64,000 nucleotides of DNA from Amaranthus tricolor. Lineage: Eukaryota; Streptophyta; Magnoliopsida; Caryophyllales; Amaranthaceae. Made by a program: the position numbers and the translations under genes. Numbering within the stretch: position 1 is the first letter of the stretch; every line of letters begins with the position of its first letter. Of this stretch, positions 37,040 through 51,000 are shown piece by piece. The stretch is taken from assembly GCF_026212465.1 (NCBI RefSeq), contig NC_080049.1:1061460-1125459 (forward strand), read 5' to 3'. Under the pieces are notes generated by a model that was given only the letters and a program-made list of their open reading frames with translations, was not told the DNA's origin and searched no databases.

Positions 37040-40000
37040 TTAACGAATCTTTAATCTTCTAATAGAAACTTGTTTCACAATGGAGCGTCTTTTATCCTTA
37101 AAATTGGACACGTCTTCTAAAACTTTAGATCTTTGTTTGTTCAAATCAGATAACAATAAAGATCCAGCAATCTTAACTCTTGCAACATGTCTCAATGGAG
37201 CCTACATAAAAAGAAAATACATTTAGTTTGAATCATTTAATTAGAATGTCATTCAAAAAAATACATTTAAAGATGATATTGAGAAGAAAAAACGTAACTG
37301 CATTCAATATTGGACACTGGAAATCAACTGTTCCCTCAAAAAACAGCATGCTCATCATCATGAATACATCACTTTCAATGTTAGTCCTAGCAGTCGTTTT
37401 CCAATCAGTGGGAACTCGTTCCATTTTCCATAATGGAATAACATCAGTAGCTTGCATCTTATCATCAAAAATTGTTGACAGCAAATCTTTCTACAAAAGT
37501 TTCATTTAAATATTTATTAATAAATATTTCATAAACTTAGCAACATAGGCAAAAGGTTTTTCCGGATAATAAAATGCTACACATACCACAGTGTCACCTA
37601 GCTTTCTAATTTCTTCTTCTGAAATAGCAGTATGGTTCACATTGTCAATCCATTGCACTATTCTTAACTTCATATTCAAAAGAAGTAAGAAGTAATGACT
37701 GCCCTTCAGTATTGGAACCACAATCTGTATATTATATATCACTGAATCAATAAATATATATAAAAAAAAGTGACTGCACAAGTACTAACTACCTATTAGT
37801 AGCTATAATAACTAAAATAGTGACTACAAGTAAATCAATCATTAAAAAAATAACTTACCAGATCAAACTTAGTCAAATCAACTTGGTTGAAATCCACCCA
37901 TTTGACCCAAGAATCATAAATTAAATCAATTTGTTGAGAACCACCATTATTATTAAAATCCAACAAAGCAAGCTGTAAAAATAAACAATGAAATAACTAA
38001 AAATAGATCAAAATAAAAGACAAGTTATTTAGAATAAAAATGACAAAAAACGTACACTAGAACTAGCATTAAAAAAGAACTTTTTGGAAGATTGTTTGTT
38101 CTTTTCATTTTCATTGAGTAATAAATACCAATAATCCACAACAGAAACATGAGTGCACTTTGAGGGATCCCCTAGAATATAAAACTCTTCCCTTTGAATT
38201 CTCAAATTGTCCTCAAAATTCACAAGCAATTCACTGTCAAATAAAAGGAATAAAATAAGTATAATAAAAAACAAAAATCACAAAAAAAGAAAAAAAAAAA
38301 AAACTCACCTATTGTCGAAACATTTGTCAAAAACAAAACAATAGTCGACTGTTTCTTGAGGTAACGAACCAAGTGTTCTCATATATTTTTTGTTTGATTT
38401 CATCAGATGTGAAACAAACGTAAATTTATCATTCAAACCTCTAAAAGGAATGGAACACTTTGCCCTGCCATGTATCAATACATTCTCATAACCATGGCTT
38501 TCAAAAACAGTGACATTATTTGCCACATCATCAACAACTTGATCCAATTCAACCTCATCCACTACATCATTTTCAAATACCTGATGCAAAACATGTACAT
38601 TACCCTCATCAGCAACAAAAACCTCATTCACCATACTTGGAATAGAGGTAACCCATTTAACTGTGTCAACTATCTCATCGATTGTATTCAGCACGGTAGG
38701 ATTCATGAAAAAACTTTGGGTTTCAGAAAAAGGTGTGGATGAGGTAGAAGGAACATCAGGAAAAGGGATAGGAGGAGAAGAAAATGAACGTTTTTGTTCT
38801 AAGAACAACTTAATTTTGTCCATGTAAAACTCAGAGACAACTTGAGTGTCCCTCCTCATGAGCATCAGCAACTCACAAATTTCCTACAAAAATAAGTAAA
38901 GATAAAGTTAAATGTTGTTCAAATTAAAGTAACTATGACATTATTAAAAAAATACTATGTTATGATTATTTTCCAAAAGTAAATACTACTATGTTCTTAG
39001 AAAAAGATACTATTTTATCATTAAAAGTTACTATGACAATGTATAGCTACTGTCTTCTGATTTGTAATATTGAAAATCTTTTTTGTCAAGGTGAATGCTA
39101 CTATGTTCTTAGAAAAAGATACTATATTGTGATTAAAAGTTACTATGACAATAAATAGCTACTGTGTTCTATTTTCAACATTTGAAAAATGTTTTTTATA
39201 CAGTTTAGGGACTGACTATACTTGTTATTATTAAATTAGGGATCAACTGATTATACAGTTCAGGGACTGGTTATGTTCATGGACTGATTAAAAGTTACTA
39301 TGAACTAATGCCAAGTTACTATACATTGAAAAATGCTACTGTCTTGAAAAAAAAATATATTTGTTATTATTAATACATATAATGTTGAAGGCAACATAAA
39401 TAATTAAGATTATACTTACATCTCCGGCTAATCGACGAATGTCAGAATTACGCATTGCATTTGAAGGCAACTGAAACTCAATTTTATCATCATCTTGCAC
39501 TGTTTGATCTCTAAAGGATTCTTCATTTACACTTGGCTGTGCAGTATCAACGTGGTTCACCTTTAACCCAACAGCTTGACCATACTCAAACACCATCGTC
39601 TCACTCACAGGGTATGTACTCAAAATTAAACCACTGCCAAAATAATTAGCAGATGTTTCCTCCTTAATTCTTTTTGACACATCCTTATCAGTCCAATGAG
39701 AGATAAGAGGTAAAGAGGATGGCAAAGAGATATTCTTGAATTTCAAACGATGAAAATAAATAATTTCCAACAAAACAATACATCCAGAAAAAAATTGTGA
39801 CTTTCCTTTACGATATCTAACAACAGAGTCACAAAACTGATCAAGAACATATTTACACCAATTAAAAGTACTAATCTTATTCGGATCTACTATAGACTTT
39901 ACAATCTTAAGGTCTATTGTTCTGTTTTGGGTAGGGGCTAAGAAAGAAGAAATAGCATGCAAAACAAATAGTTGCTTGAACTCATCCCCACCATCAATCA

Positions 40001-40691
40001 TCTTAGGGATCATTCGTTCAAGCAATTCTAAGGGAATTGCTGCATTTGTATCTTCATAACCAAAAAAGGATCTAAATTCTTGTTTCAAGGGAAAATTAGG
40101 ATTATACTTATTCGCACACCTTGAAACTAATTCTACATCATTGTTTGGATTCAAAGGTAGACAAAAAACATCATATACGTCATGTTCAGAAATTGGAAAG
40201 CACTTGAAAGAGTCTATTGAAAACATACAATTACCGGGATCAAAACAATCTACAAGCCAACCAAGCATTGCAGATGGATTTCTAGATAACTTTAAACTAA
40301 GAAGGCCACCAAAACCAATCTCTCTCACTGAGATTTTTTGTTTCTCAGTGAATCCCTTCATCAATTTGATCAATTGAGAAGGTCTACTTTTGGTCTGGAA
40401 TGTAGATCTCAACCTGCAAGTACAAAAAAAATGTACAATGTTCTTAGAAAAAGATACTATGTTATCAATAAATGATACTATGACTATGAATAATTACAAT
40501 GTAGATGACCTGGAATACTTTGTTGGAATTACAATGTTGGAATTCAACATACTAGTCGATAAAATTACCTTACAGACCTTTGTTGTACATTGTCAGTTTC
40601 CTCATCTCTTCTCTTTCTTGTGATGGAATTCAAATGTAAATTAGAAGTGGAGGGAATATCAACTGGAATCTCAGCTCTTTTTTTTTGCCAT
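37040..40691 (-). CDS. Ulp1-type (C48) peptidase-domain protein, eight exons, probably inactive
   Basis: Model: complement(join 37040..37201, 37299..37490, 37587..37724, 37859..37972, 38056..38233, 38309..38883, 39420..40413, 40578..40691), about 821 codons. Every intron has GT and AG ends and all phases agree (the GTTACG donor of exon 7 is the weakest). Exon 2 (residues about 38-369) is a helical domain starting FGGLLSLKLSRNP, typical of the N-terminal part of plant transposon-associated Ulp1 proteins. Exon 3 is an acidic linker. Exons 4-7 hold the peptidase: a DSWVKWVDFNQVDL block, catalytic-type His in VPILKGSHYF (about 668), Asp in WIDN (about 685). Where DCG with the nucleophile Cys is expected stands ESDVF, with Ser at about 744 (37371-37373). 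Two defects: a run of nine A after ATGGC puts exon 1 out of frame by one base, and the Cys is lost. The ends are Lys/Arg-rich. It is probably a transposon-associated gene. Confidence 0.75.
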
Positions 40692-41310
40692 GACAACTAA
40701 AAAAAGTGTGATAATCGAAGTTGAAGTCATCATCATGAAGATCAAAATGTAAAGGAAATGAAAATGTAATGTCGAGAATAATGAAAATCCAGAATGAAAA
40801 AGAATGAAAATGTAATGTCGAGAATAAAATTACATTCTGACAATCATCATCACAACTAGATAACAGAATAATACTCAAATCCAGAATAAAAATCAAAATG
40901 TCGAATGAAAAATGTCATACATATATATAAAAAAATCAAAACCCTAAAAATCGAATGAAAATGTAAAATCGCATAATGAAGAACAACAGTCTCAGCTCTT
41001 TTTTTTGCCATGACAACTAAAAAAAGTGTGATAATCGAAGTTGAAGTCATCATCATGAAGATCAAAATGTAAAGGAAATGAAAATGTAATGTCGAGAATA
41101 ATGAAAATCCAGAATGAAAAAGAATGAAAATGTAATGTCGAGAATAAAATTACATTCTGACAATCATCATCACAACTAAATAACAGAATAATACTCAAAT
41201 CCAGAAAAAAATCAAAATGTCGAAAGAAAAATGTCATACATATATATAAAAAAATCAAAACCCTAAAAATCGAATGAAAATGTAAAATCGCATAATGAAG
41301 ATCAACAGAA
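40669..41310. repeat. Two-copy tandem repeat (~320 bp) over the first exon
   Basis: The sequence from 'ctcagctctttttttt' onward occurs at about 40669-40990 and again at 40992-41310. The second copy repeats the start codon of the peptidase gene (minus-strand ATG at 41009-41011) and has eight A where the first has nine. Frames derived from it (40630-41258) are by-products. Confidence 0.85.
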
Positions 41311-41975
41311 ATTAACCCTAAATATCAAATACCAGAGTAATATTCAAATAAACACCAAAATTCGAAGAAAATAAACCCTTAAATCAAGAACGGTTGTGTT
41401 TTTATATACTAATTCAAGAACTGAAACAACAACACAAAACAAGCAAAAATGTCTAGAAAACGAAAATGAAAATCTGACTGTCAGTTTTGAAGATACTAAA
41501 TGTAAAACGAAAATGAAAAACTAAGAAATCAATCAAAACAAATCTGAATTTGTAAAAGGTACACATAAGAAATCGAAAACAAGTGAAGAATGTTAGCAGA
41601 CTAAGAAATCAAGAGAAGAGGAACATTTTCGAGTCAGAAAACGAAAACTAAAAAATGAATCAAAACAAATCAAAAAATAAAAACTATAAAATGGTTAATT
41701 TCTAATTTGCAAACCTTAATTGAAGAGAAGAGGAAGATTTCGAAGAATACATCGACGGTTTTTCGAAGGTAAAATCAAAACCCTAAAAATCGAATGAAAA
41801 TGTAAAATCGCAGAATGAAGATCAACATTAAATTAACCCTAAATATCAAATACCAGAGTAATATTCAAATAAACACCAAAAATCGAAGAAAATAAACCCT
41901 TAAATCAAGAACGGTTGTGTTTATATATACTAATTCAAGAACTGAAACAACAACACAAAACAAGCAAAAATGTCT
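41240..41975. repeat. Direct repeat upstream of the Ulp1-like gene, ~517-bp offset
   Basis: About 41254-41457 ('aaaccctaaaaatcgaatg' to 'caagcaaaaatgtct') recurs at 41776-41972. The region is probably the 5' flank or leader of the minus-strand gene. No separate gene. Confidence 0.75.
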
Positions 41976-43066
<1,091 letters not shown>

Positions 43067-46000
43067 TACACTTTTCAAATTATATGACTTTTATTGAATA
43101 GAAATTTTGATTTAATGAAATTTTAATGCAACCAATCATAATATAGATTGCATTTATTTTTTCTCAATTTGGTGTTTTTTGAAACATAAAAGATATTTTG
43201 GTCTTAGGAATTAAAGTAGTCGCGTACCTTTAAACCTTGTTAGTGATTTTGTTTTTCTCCAATTTAAGTTATATCTTTGTTACGAGAGGTATATAAGAGT
43301 ATTTATGATGACCAAATGTATATTAGACTCGTAGAAATGAAGCATAGCGAAGTAAAAAAAAAAAATTGATGAAAATAAAAAATGCATTAATGTCCTAAAT
43401 TATTCAAATTTCTAATAGTATATATAGATGATTTAGTGACATTTAATAGACCCTTTAGAAGCACAATAAAAAATCACATTAAACCTTTTTGCGACATGGT
43501 ATCTAGTAACGTTTCTCATAGATGCAACTATAGACTATAGTAACAATTACATTTTCCGCTAAAAAGCAAATAAAGTGTCGCTAAATCACTTTATTGTGGA
43601 ACTTAAAATAAAACCAAATAATTGTAACACTAAAATATAAATCAGTGGTATTTTTTTAATACCATTAAATCTAATATCGCGAAAAGTTAAATATGTTGTA
43701 GTGGGTCCAGTTCAATGTTACCAGATTGGAAATATAATGCGACGCGGGAATGAAAATGAAAACGCAAAATATTAGTTTATTGCTTCGGAAACAAAGGGTT
43801 CATATTATGGATCCCTTTGATATAATATTTTAATCAGTTTTAGGGCATGTTTGGTATGTATTTATTTAGACTTGGAAACGGAAACGAAAAAGAAAATCCG
43901 TTACTTTGTGTTTGGTTTGAGAATATGGGAAGCAAATCCGTTTCATTGAGATAACAGATTCCTCTGCTTTGTTACTTCTCCTAAAGCTACAGTAACAATC
44001 TATTTCATAGCGGTAATGGTGTCTCACACTCCACTGCCAAATGCCAATATGCATTTGGATTATAAAATCAACTACATAGTTCAGTACTTCAATGTCTAAG
44101 ATAATGAAGGATGATATATGAAACTCCAACATTAATATTGAAAAAAAAAAACACCTGTAAAAATTTTATATACAAACTTTTTTCTTTATATTTGTTAAAA
44201 GTTTTAATCAATCCCATGGTACTTTTCTCTCCATTTGAGTTTTTTTTTTTTTGGTGTCTAGTATTCTAATTTCTAAAACCTTAATTAATTTCATTTCATA
44301 ATTTTTTTAAAAAATTATAGAGTATTTCATATTCCTCTCTTTTGAAAATTAAATATAAATTTACTTTATTTTTTTTTGTACAAAAATGACAAAATGTCCT
44401 TTGTAGATTATTACAAAAAATATCAACTTATGTGACAAACCAAACAATAAGTAAGGGAAACGTAAACAAGTGTTTCCCTTACATTGTTATTCCAAACAAC
44501 ATATAACCATAACCCTTACCTTTACCCTTACCCCTCTTTATTAATTTCCTTTCCCTTACATTTTCTCTTCCCATACCAAACACCCCCTTAGATTGAAATA
44601 TTGTTATTTAAACACTAATTTGGAGTTTGGGGAACGAAGGTTTAGAAATGTTAATCAAGATTTATAGGGATTAAGTTTCAAAAATGAAAATTGTAATATT
44701 GTAAAACTACAACTATATAGTTGTTTACATAGAGGATTTGAGACTTCTATAAAAACAAATTATATGGTGTAATACTTTATTTTTTATTATTATATATTTT
44801 GTTCTCATCTAAACTTGTAGAAGTCGACTTTGCAATTTTAAGCCTACTGACAAATTTTCAATTAAATATAATTCATTATCCAGCTAGCCCTCAATTTATT
44901 TTTAATATTTAAAATATTTATTCACTCTATAAAAATTATCAAAATAAGTACACTTTACCAAAATATTTAAAGCTTTGATTTACAAGTCTACTAAAACCTA
45001 AGTCAACCATATTACTAAAATTTTAAACAACTTTAATGGATCATCATCCACGTTAGAAAACTTTAGCTACACATTGGTTCCAGCCACAACCATTCAACAC
45101 GATTTTTTCAGTTAACACCATCTATTAAACCCAACGTACCATTTAATTAATTATTTATTATTTACAAATTTTTATTCACCCGACAAATTTATTAAAATAA
45201 GTAAACTTACCCAAAAGATTTTAAGCTTCATATTACAAGTCCACTAAAATTACCCAACTCAGCTTTTACTAAAAATTTTCCACGATTTTATTGGGGCATC
45301 ATCCACATTTAGAAAACTTTTGGGATATGACTTGAATTAAACATCATTACTCCCCTATTTTTTCCGAGGTATTCGAATTATATGTTAGTGCAAAATAACA
45401 TTTATGTATCTTCCCAAAAAATTCTTCGCCGAGGATTCTTAGAATGCAAATATACTCTTTTATCCATTTAATTTTGCTTCAATACGAAAATAAAAATGGA
45501 AGGTTTTTATGTATTGCCTAGCAAAATAAAAGAGGCGGAAGAAGCATTTTTATTATATAATCAAAATCTATTTTTCATTAATTTTCATTACCACTGAATA
45601 AAACATGAAAATAGATTTATCAAACGTCTCCCAATTATGACTTCGTTCTTTGATCTTCACTCTCAGTTTTTTTTGAAGAGATCATCATTCCCACTTAATC
45701 AAACTTAATTCTTGATATTTATTTTTTTTATCAAGAACTTATTAGATTCATATTAGATTCATCATTCCCATTAACATCATTACTCCCTATATCTTTCTCA
45801 ATTTAACTCATTTTCTATTTTTAATTTGTTTCAATAATTTTATGCAATACTATTTAGGGATACGACTTGAATTAAACACCATTACTCTCCTATTTTTTTC
45901 TCTCTTGTTTCCTGAATTAAACACTGGATCCCCATGATGCAAAATTAGAAAGACACAGATGCACTTGGTATGTGGTATATATATATATATAAACGGAATT

Positions 46001-46320
46001 CTATTGAATTTTCTACAGAAATTTTGGTATTTAAAATTATTGTAAATTTTATTTTTAATGTAATTCTTATATTTTAAACTTTAATAGTTAAATATCTTGA
46101 TAGATGTTTAGTGGATAATATTGTCGATATAGTAGCTTGATAGGGGCCCTTAGAAAATGAAATATAAACGCATATTTCACTTTTCAAAAATATCATTGAT
46201 AGAGTGTTAATTTTTTTATTGTTTAAATAAGACAATACTTTGCTTATCTAACTCAATCATAGTTAGAGCTGTTCAAAAGTGACACGACCCGAAATCGAAA
46301 GTTAACCAACTCGAAAATAT
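43067..46320. repeat. Duplicated block, copy 1 (paired with 61383-63370)
   Basis: The two blocks share order and sequence from 'aaattatatgacttttattg' onward, interrupted here by a Harbinger-type MITE and rearranged after about 45340, where an inverted-arm fragment (45365-45760) intervenes. Extra sequence at about 43675-43760 contains TTGTAGTG (43687-43694), a possible CACTA right end. No gene. Confidence 0.75.
43843..44587. mobile_element. PIF/Harbinger (Tourist)-type element with empty site
   Basis: The left terminus GGGCATGTTTGGTATG and the right terminus read in reverse GGGGGTGTTTGGTATGGG are inverted repeats. TTA flanks both sides (43840-43842, 44588-44590). The paralogous block at about 62055 reads 'cagttttagattgaaatatt' with no insertion, confirming the 3-bp TTA target duplication. 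No transposase is encoded; the open frame at 43866-44132 is not a gene. Confidence 0.92.
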
Positions 46321-47264
46321 TACTAAAATTATCATCCACGTTAGAAAACTTTAGCTACACGTTAGAAAATTATCATCCAGCCACAACCATTCAACACGAT
46401 TTTTTCAGTTAAACACGATCTATTAAACCCAACGTACCCTTTAATTAATTGTTTATTATTTAAAATTTTTTATTCACCCCACAAATTTATTAAAATAAGT
46501 ACACTTACCCAAAAAGATTTACTAAAAATTTTCCACAATTTTATTGGAGCAACATCCACGTTAGAAAACTTTACTTGTAGAAGTCGAAAGGAGCATCATC
46601 CACATTTAGAAAACTTTTGGGATATGACTTAAATTAAAGATCTCTAATCAATATGACCTGACCTTAACTCATTTTCTATTTTAATTTGTTCCAATAATTT
46701 TATTCGATACTATTTTAATTTGTTTAATTTGTTCCTGAATTAAACAAGAGAGAGAGACAGAAAATATAAAAAATCAAACTAATGAAGTGTGAAGAAATTT
46801 TTTTGATTACAAGATAGACCGAGGGAATTTCATTATATAAAAGTTATTAATAAGTTATCCAACTTGAATTAATATGACAATTACATAAGGTATATATAAT
46901 ATATCCATAAATTAAGCGTAACAATAGTCCTATATATATTTACTTTGCTTAATTATTGCTAACATTATTCCAATCAAATATTTACATACGATTTATTTCT
47001 TAATAATATTTCTTCCCTTCGGTAAATTATAAAAGTAACCCCTCCAACCAGTTCAATTCAGTAAATATTTACATACGATTTATTTCTTAATATATATATA
47101 TGCAAAATAAATTTTCTTCTACAAAATTATTTTCATTCATTATCACTTGAGGGATTCGAATTATATGTTAGTGCAAAATAACATTTATGTATCTTGCCAA
47201 AAAAATCTTTGGGGAGGATTCTTAGAGTACAAATATACTTTTTTATTCATTTAATTTTGCTACA
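46321..47264. repeat. Mixed repeat fragments upstream of gene 3
   Basis: 46321-46830 matches the 21286-21899 spacer. About 47110-47264 matches the sequence just before the gene 2 arm. No gene seen. Confidence 0.6.
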
Positions 47265-47885
47265 ATACGAAAATAAAAATAGAAGGTTTTTATGTATTGC
47301 GTAGCAAAATAAAAAAGGCGGAAGGAGCATTTTTATAATATGATCAAAATCTATTTTTCATTAATTTTCATTACCACTGAATAAAACTTGAAAATAGATT
47401 TATCAAACGTCTCTCAATTATGACTTTGTTCTTTGATCATCATTCTCAGTTTTTTTTAAGAGATCATCCTTCCCACTTAATCAAACTTAATTCTTGATAT
47501 TTATTTTTTTTTATCAAGAACTTATTAGATTCATCTTAAATTCATATTATTTAATAAAAATAATTAAAGTTTGATAAAATTTAGTTTAAATTGTGAAAAA
47601 TCAGCTTATGTCGTAACAATAAGTTGTTATAAGTTAAAATTTTGTTTTGAGTTAAAAAAAGTTTTAATTCAATCAAAATTAGTAATTTGAATAAGAAAAA
47701 GAATAGGAAATCAATAAGAATAAATTTCATTGATAAGGAAAAATCAGTATAATATAATACATTTTGATTAAAAACAATTAAGTTCAATTCAATCTAAATA
47801 ATAAATTTTGATCAGAAACACCATATGACCTTAACATATAATTCAATTTACTTTTAAAATATATGAAATTATTTTCTATAATTGC
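47265..47885 (-). repeat. Inverted-repeat arm upstream of RLP gene 3
   Basis: Close copy of 14505-15145 in the same orientation. The matching opposite arm behind gene 3 is missing, because the downstream flank jumps from the equivalent of 2469 to that of 4900. Confidence 0.75.
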
Positions 47886-47933
47886 ATACAATAGAGACAT
47901 ATTTAAGGATACATTAAAGTAGTATCCTAAGTT

Positions 47934-47985
47934 GCTTCGGTGTCTTTCCCTTAGTTGGAACGACTTTTCTGGTACAATATCACCA
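47934..47985 (+). repeat. 52-bp fragment of RLP coding sequence in the gene 3 promoter
   Basis: It matches 15974-16025 (an LRR of gene 2, also present in exon 1 of gene 3) at 48 of 52 positions, starting 'gcttcggtg' and ending 'acca'. It stands about 110 bases before the ATG of gene 3, where gene 2 has unrelated AT-rich sequence. Confidence 0.85.
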
Positions 47986-48022
47986 TGTATCTCATCATAA
48001 ATAGTCTTACATTTTAACACAT

Positions 48023-48030
48023 TATAAATA
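48023..48030 (+). promoter_or_regulatory. TATA box of RLP gene 3
   Basis: TATAAATA lies 64 bases upstream of the ATG, in the same context as at gene 2 ('taacacattataaatagt'). A similar 'cataaatagtctta' lies just upstream. Confidence 0.65.
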
Positions 48031-48093
48031 GTTTTTCATTTATCTCAATTCTAGTATTCTACCCATCAAAGTAAAAGAAACAAAAATAACAAA

Positions 48094-51000
48094 ATGCGAA
48101 TTCTTGTTTTCTTCTCATTTATTCACTGTTTGAATATTAGCTTCATCAATGGCGGAATATTATCAGAACAAGAAGCATTATTAGCTATTAAATCTGCGAT
48201 TAAAGATGATCCTCATAAAAGTCTATCATCTTGGAAAAACACTACTCACCATTGCAATTGGTCGTTCGTCACTTGCTCTTCGTCTTCTCACTCTCCCACT
48301 GTCATTTCCCTAGACTTCTCCAACTTAAAACTCAATGGTACTCTCTCTCCTCAAATCGGTTTTCTTACAAACCTGCAAAACCTATCTCTCCTTTTTAACG
48401 ATTTTTATGGGAATGTCCCGTCTTCTCTTCATCTCCTTACAAAAATCCAATATCTCAACCTACAATTTAACCAATTTAGTGGCCGACTCCCTTTATTTGT
48501 TAATATGTCGGAGCTTCGGTGCCTTTCCCTTGGTGGGAACCACTTTTCTGGTTCAATATCGCCAGAGTTTAGTAAACTTCAAAAGCTTCAAGTTTTGGAT
48601 CTTTCTGGCAACATTCTTTCTGGATTACTTCCTCGTGAATTAGGATTCTTAAAGAGGTTGAAAACTTTAGATTTATCAAATAACTTTTTAGATGGTGAGA
48701 TACCAAATTCTTTTTCTCTTCTTAATAATTTGAGTGATTTGGATTTATCACAGAATACATTAGATAGTGAGATACCAAATTCTTTTTCTCTTCTTACAAA
48801 TTTGATTTATTTGAATTTATCATATAACTTTTTACATGGTAAGATACCAAATTCTTTTTCTCTTCTTACAAATTTGAGTTATTTGGCTTTATCAGTTAAT
48901 CAATTACATTGTAAGATACCAAATTCTTTTTCTCTTCTTACAAATTTGATTCATTTGGATTTATCAAATAATCAATTACATGGTGAGATACCAAATTCTT
49001 TTTCTCTTCTTACAAATTTGATTCAATTGGATTTATCAGTTAATCAATTACCTGGTGAGATACCAAATTCTTTTTCTCTTCTTACAAATTTGATTCATTT
49101 GGATTTATCAGATAATCAATTACATGGTGAAATACCAAATTCTTTTTCTCTTCTTACAAATTTGATTCATTTGGATTTATCAAATAATCAATTACATGGT
49201 GAGATACCAAATTCTTTTTCTCTTCTTACAAATTTGATTCATTTGGATTTATCAAATAATCAATTACATGGTGAGATACCAAATTCTATTTCTCTTCTTA
49301 CAAATTTGATTCATTTCGATTTATCAAATAATCAATTACATGGTGAGATACCAAATTCTTTTTCTCTTCTTACAAATTTGATTCATTTGGATTTAGCTTT
49401 TAATCAATTACATGGTGAGATACCAAATTCTTTTTCTCTTCTTACAAATTTGATTCATTTGGATTTATCAAATAATCCATTACCTGGTGAGATACCAAAA
49501 TGTTTTTCTCTTCTTACAAATTTGATTCATTTGGGTTTATCAAATAATCAATTACATGGTGAGATACCAAATTATATTTCTCTTCTTACAAATTTGATTC
49601 ATTTGGATTTATCAAATAATAAATTACATGGTGAGATACCAACTTCTTTTTCTCTTCTTATAAACTTGACGTACTTAAGTCTTTGTCAAAACAACTTACA
49701 AGGTTTCATACCAGAGTTTATTGGAGATTTATCTAAGTTAAAAGAACTTCGTATTTGGGGAAATAACTTTACAGGAAGTATTCCACATAAGTTAGGGACG
49801 AATGGGTTATTGACATACCTAGATGTTTCTTCAAATAATCTTAGTGGTCCAATCCCTGAGAGTTTAGGGAGTTGTAAGTTACTATATTTTCTAAATATGA
49901 CAAATAATCAACTCACGGGTCAGTTACCTATCAACATTGGAAAGCTTACGCGTCTTAATTATTTGTTGGTTGCCAACAATAACTTGATTGGAAAAATTAC
50001 ACCACAGATTACAGGTACACTAATCTTTAGCAATGCCTATCTAAATTGCATCTTCCAAAATAGTTTTCCATTGCATACATTGAGACTTCCAATTGTTAAA
50101 TTATTATTTTCTTTTTTTGAATTCGCTTGTCATTAATAAAAATATATTTCTTGTATTATTAAGGTTTTTCATATTTGCTTTTTTTTATAACATTGAGTAA
50201 TATTACCAATAAAAATATATGAAATAAGTTCTATCGAATTATCTTTAATGTATTTCTTTGATTTTTGATTTTTAGAAATAATATATTGAGACGAATCAAT
50301 CAACATCCCACATAAATATTCTAAAATTCGTAAATTTATTTGAGAACAACATATGAAAACGGAGGGAATAATAAATAGGGTGACAAATTAGAATATTTTT
50401 TTATCAATAAAATCCAAAATTTCAAATCTTAATCCAAATGTTTCCAATATTCATCCAAGTCAAATATTTTTTGTAACCATTTATAGAAAGCAATATTCAT
50501 TGTAAACTAATTTCTAACTTTTTTAGGAAGTCATGTGGTCAAATTTTTTTTTTTCTTTTCAAAAAAGATTAAATTTCTTGGTAGAATATTCTTTTACTAT
50601 GATGTATTTATACATTATTATATGAAGCTACAACTTTCTCTAAATTCTTTCATGTTTGTCATGTATTCCAGGATACAATGTCATGAATTTTAAAAACTCT
50701 TCTATCTGCAACTTGGTTGATCTTGAAATCATTGATTTATCTTATAATAAGTTTAATGGAGAAGTTCCTCATTGCTTGGGCAATACTAGTAATGAATTAA
50801 TTGTATTGAATCTCCAATCAAATAATTTCAAGGGCACCATTCCATCCGCATTTTCTACTTGTGATTCATTGGAATATGTAGATTTCACTGACAATCAGTT
50901 AGAAGGAGCTATACCTAGGTCTTTATCTAAATGTAGAAACCTAAAAGTCCTAAATTTGAGGAACAACAAATTCAAAGATGTATTCCCTTATTGGTTAGGT

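Noticed and set aside
40630..41258. Three overlapping minus-strand frames rich in His/Phe/Asp
   Set aside because: They derive from the ~320-bp tandem repeat around exon 1 of the Ulp1-like gene and are read-through of its leader.
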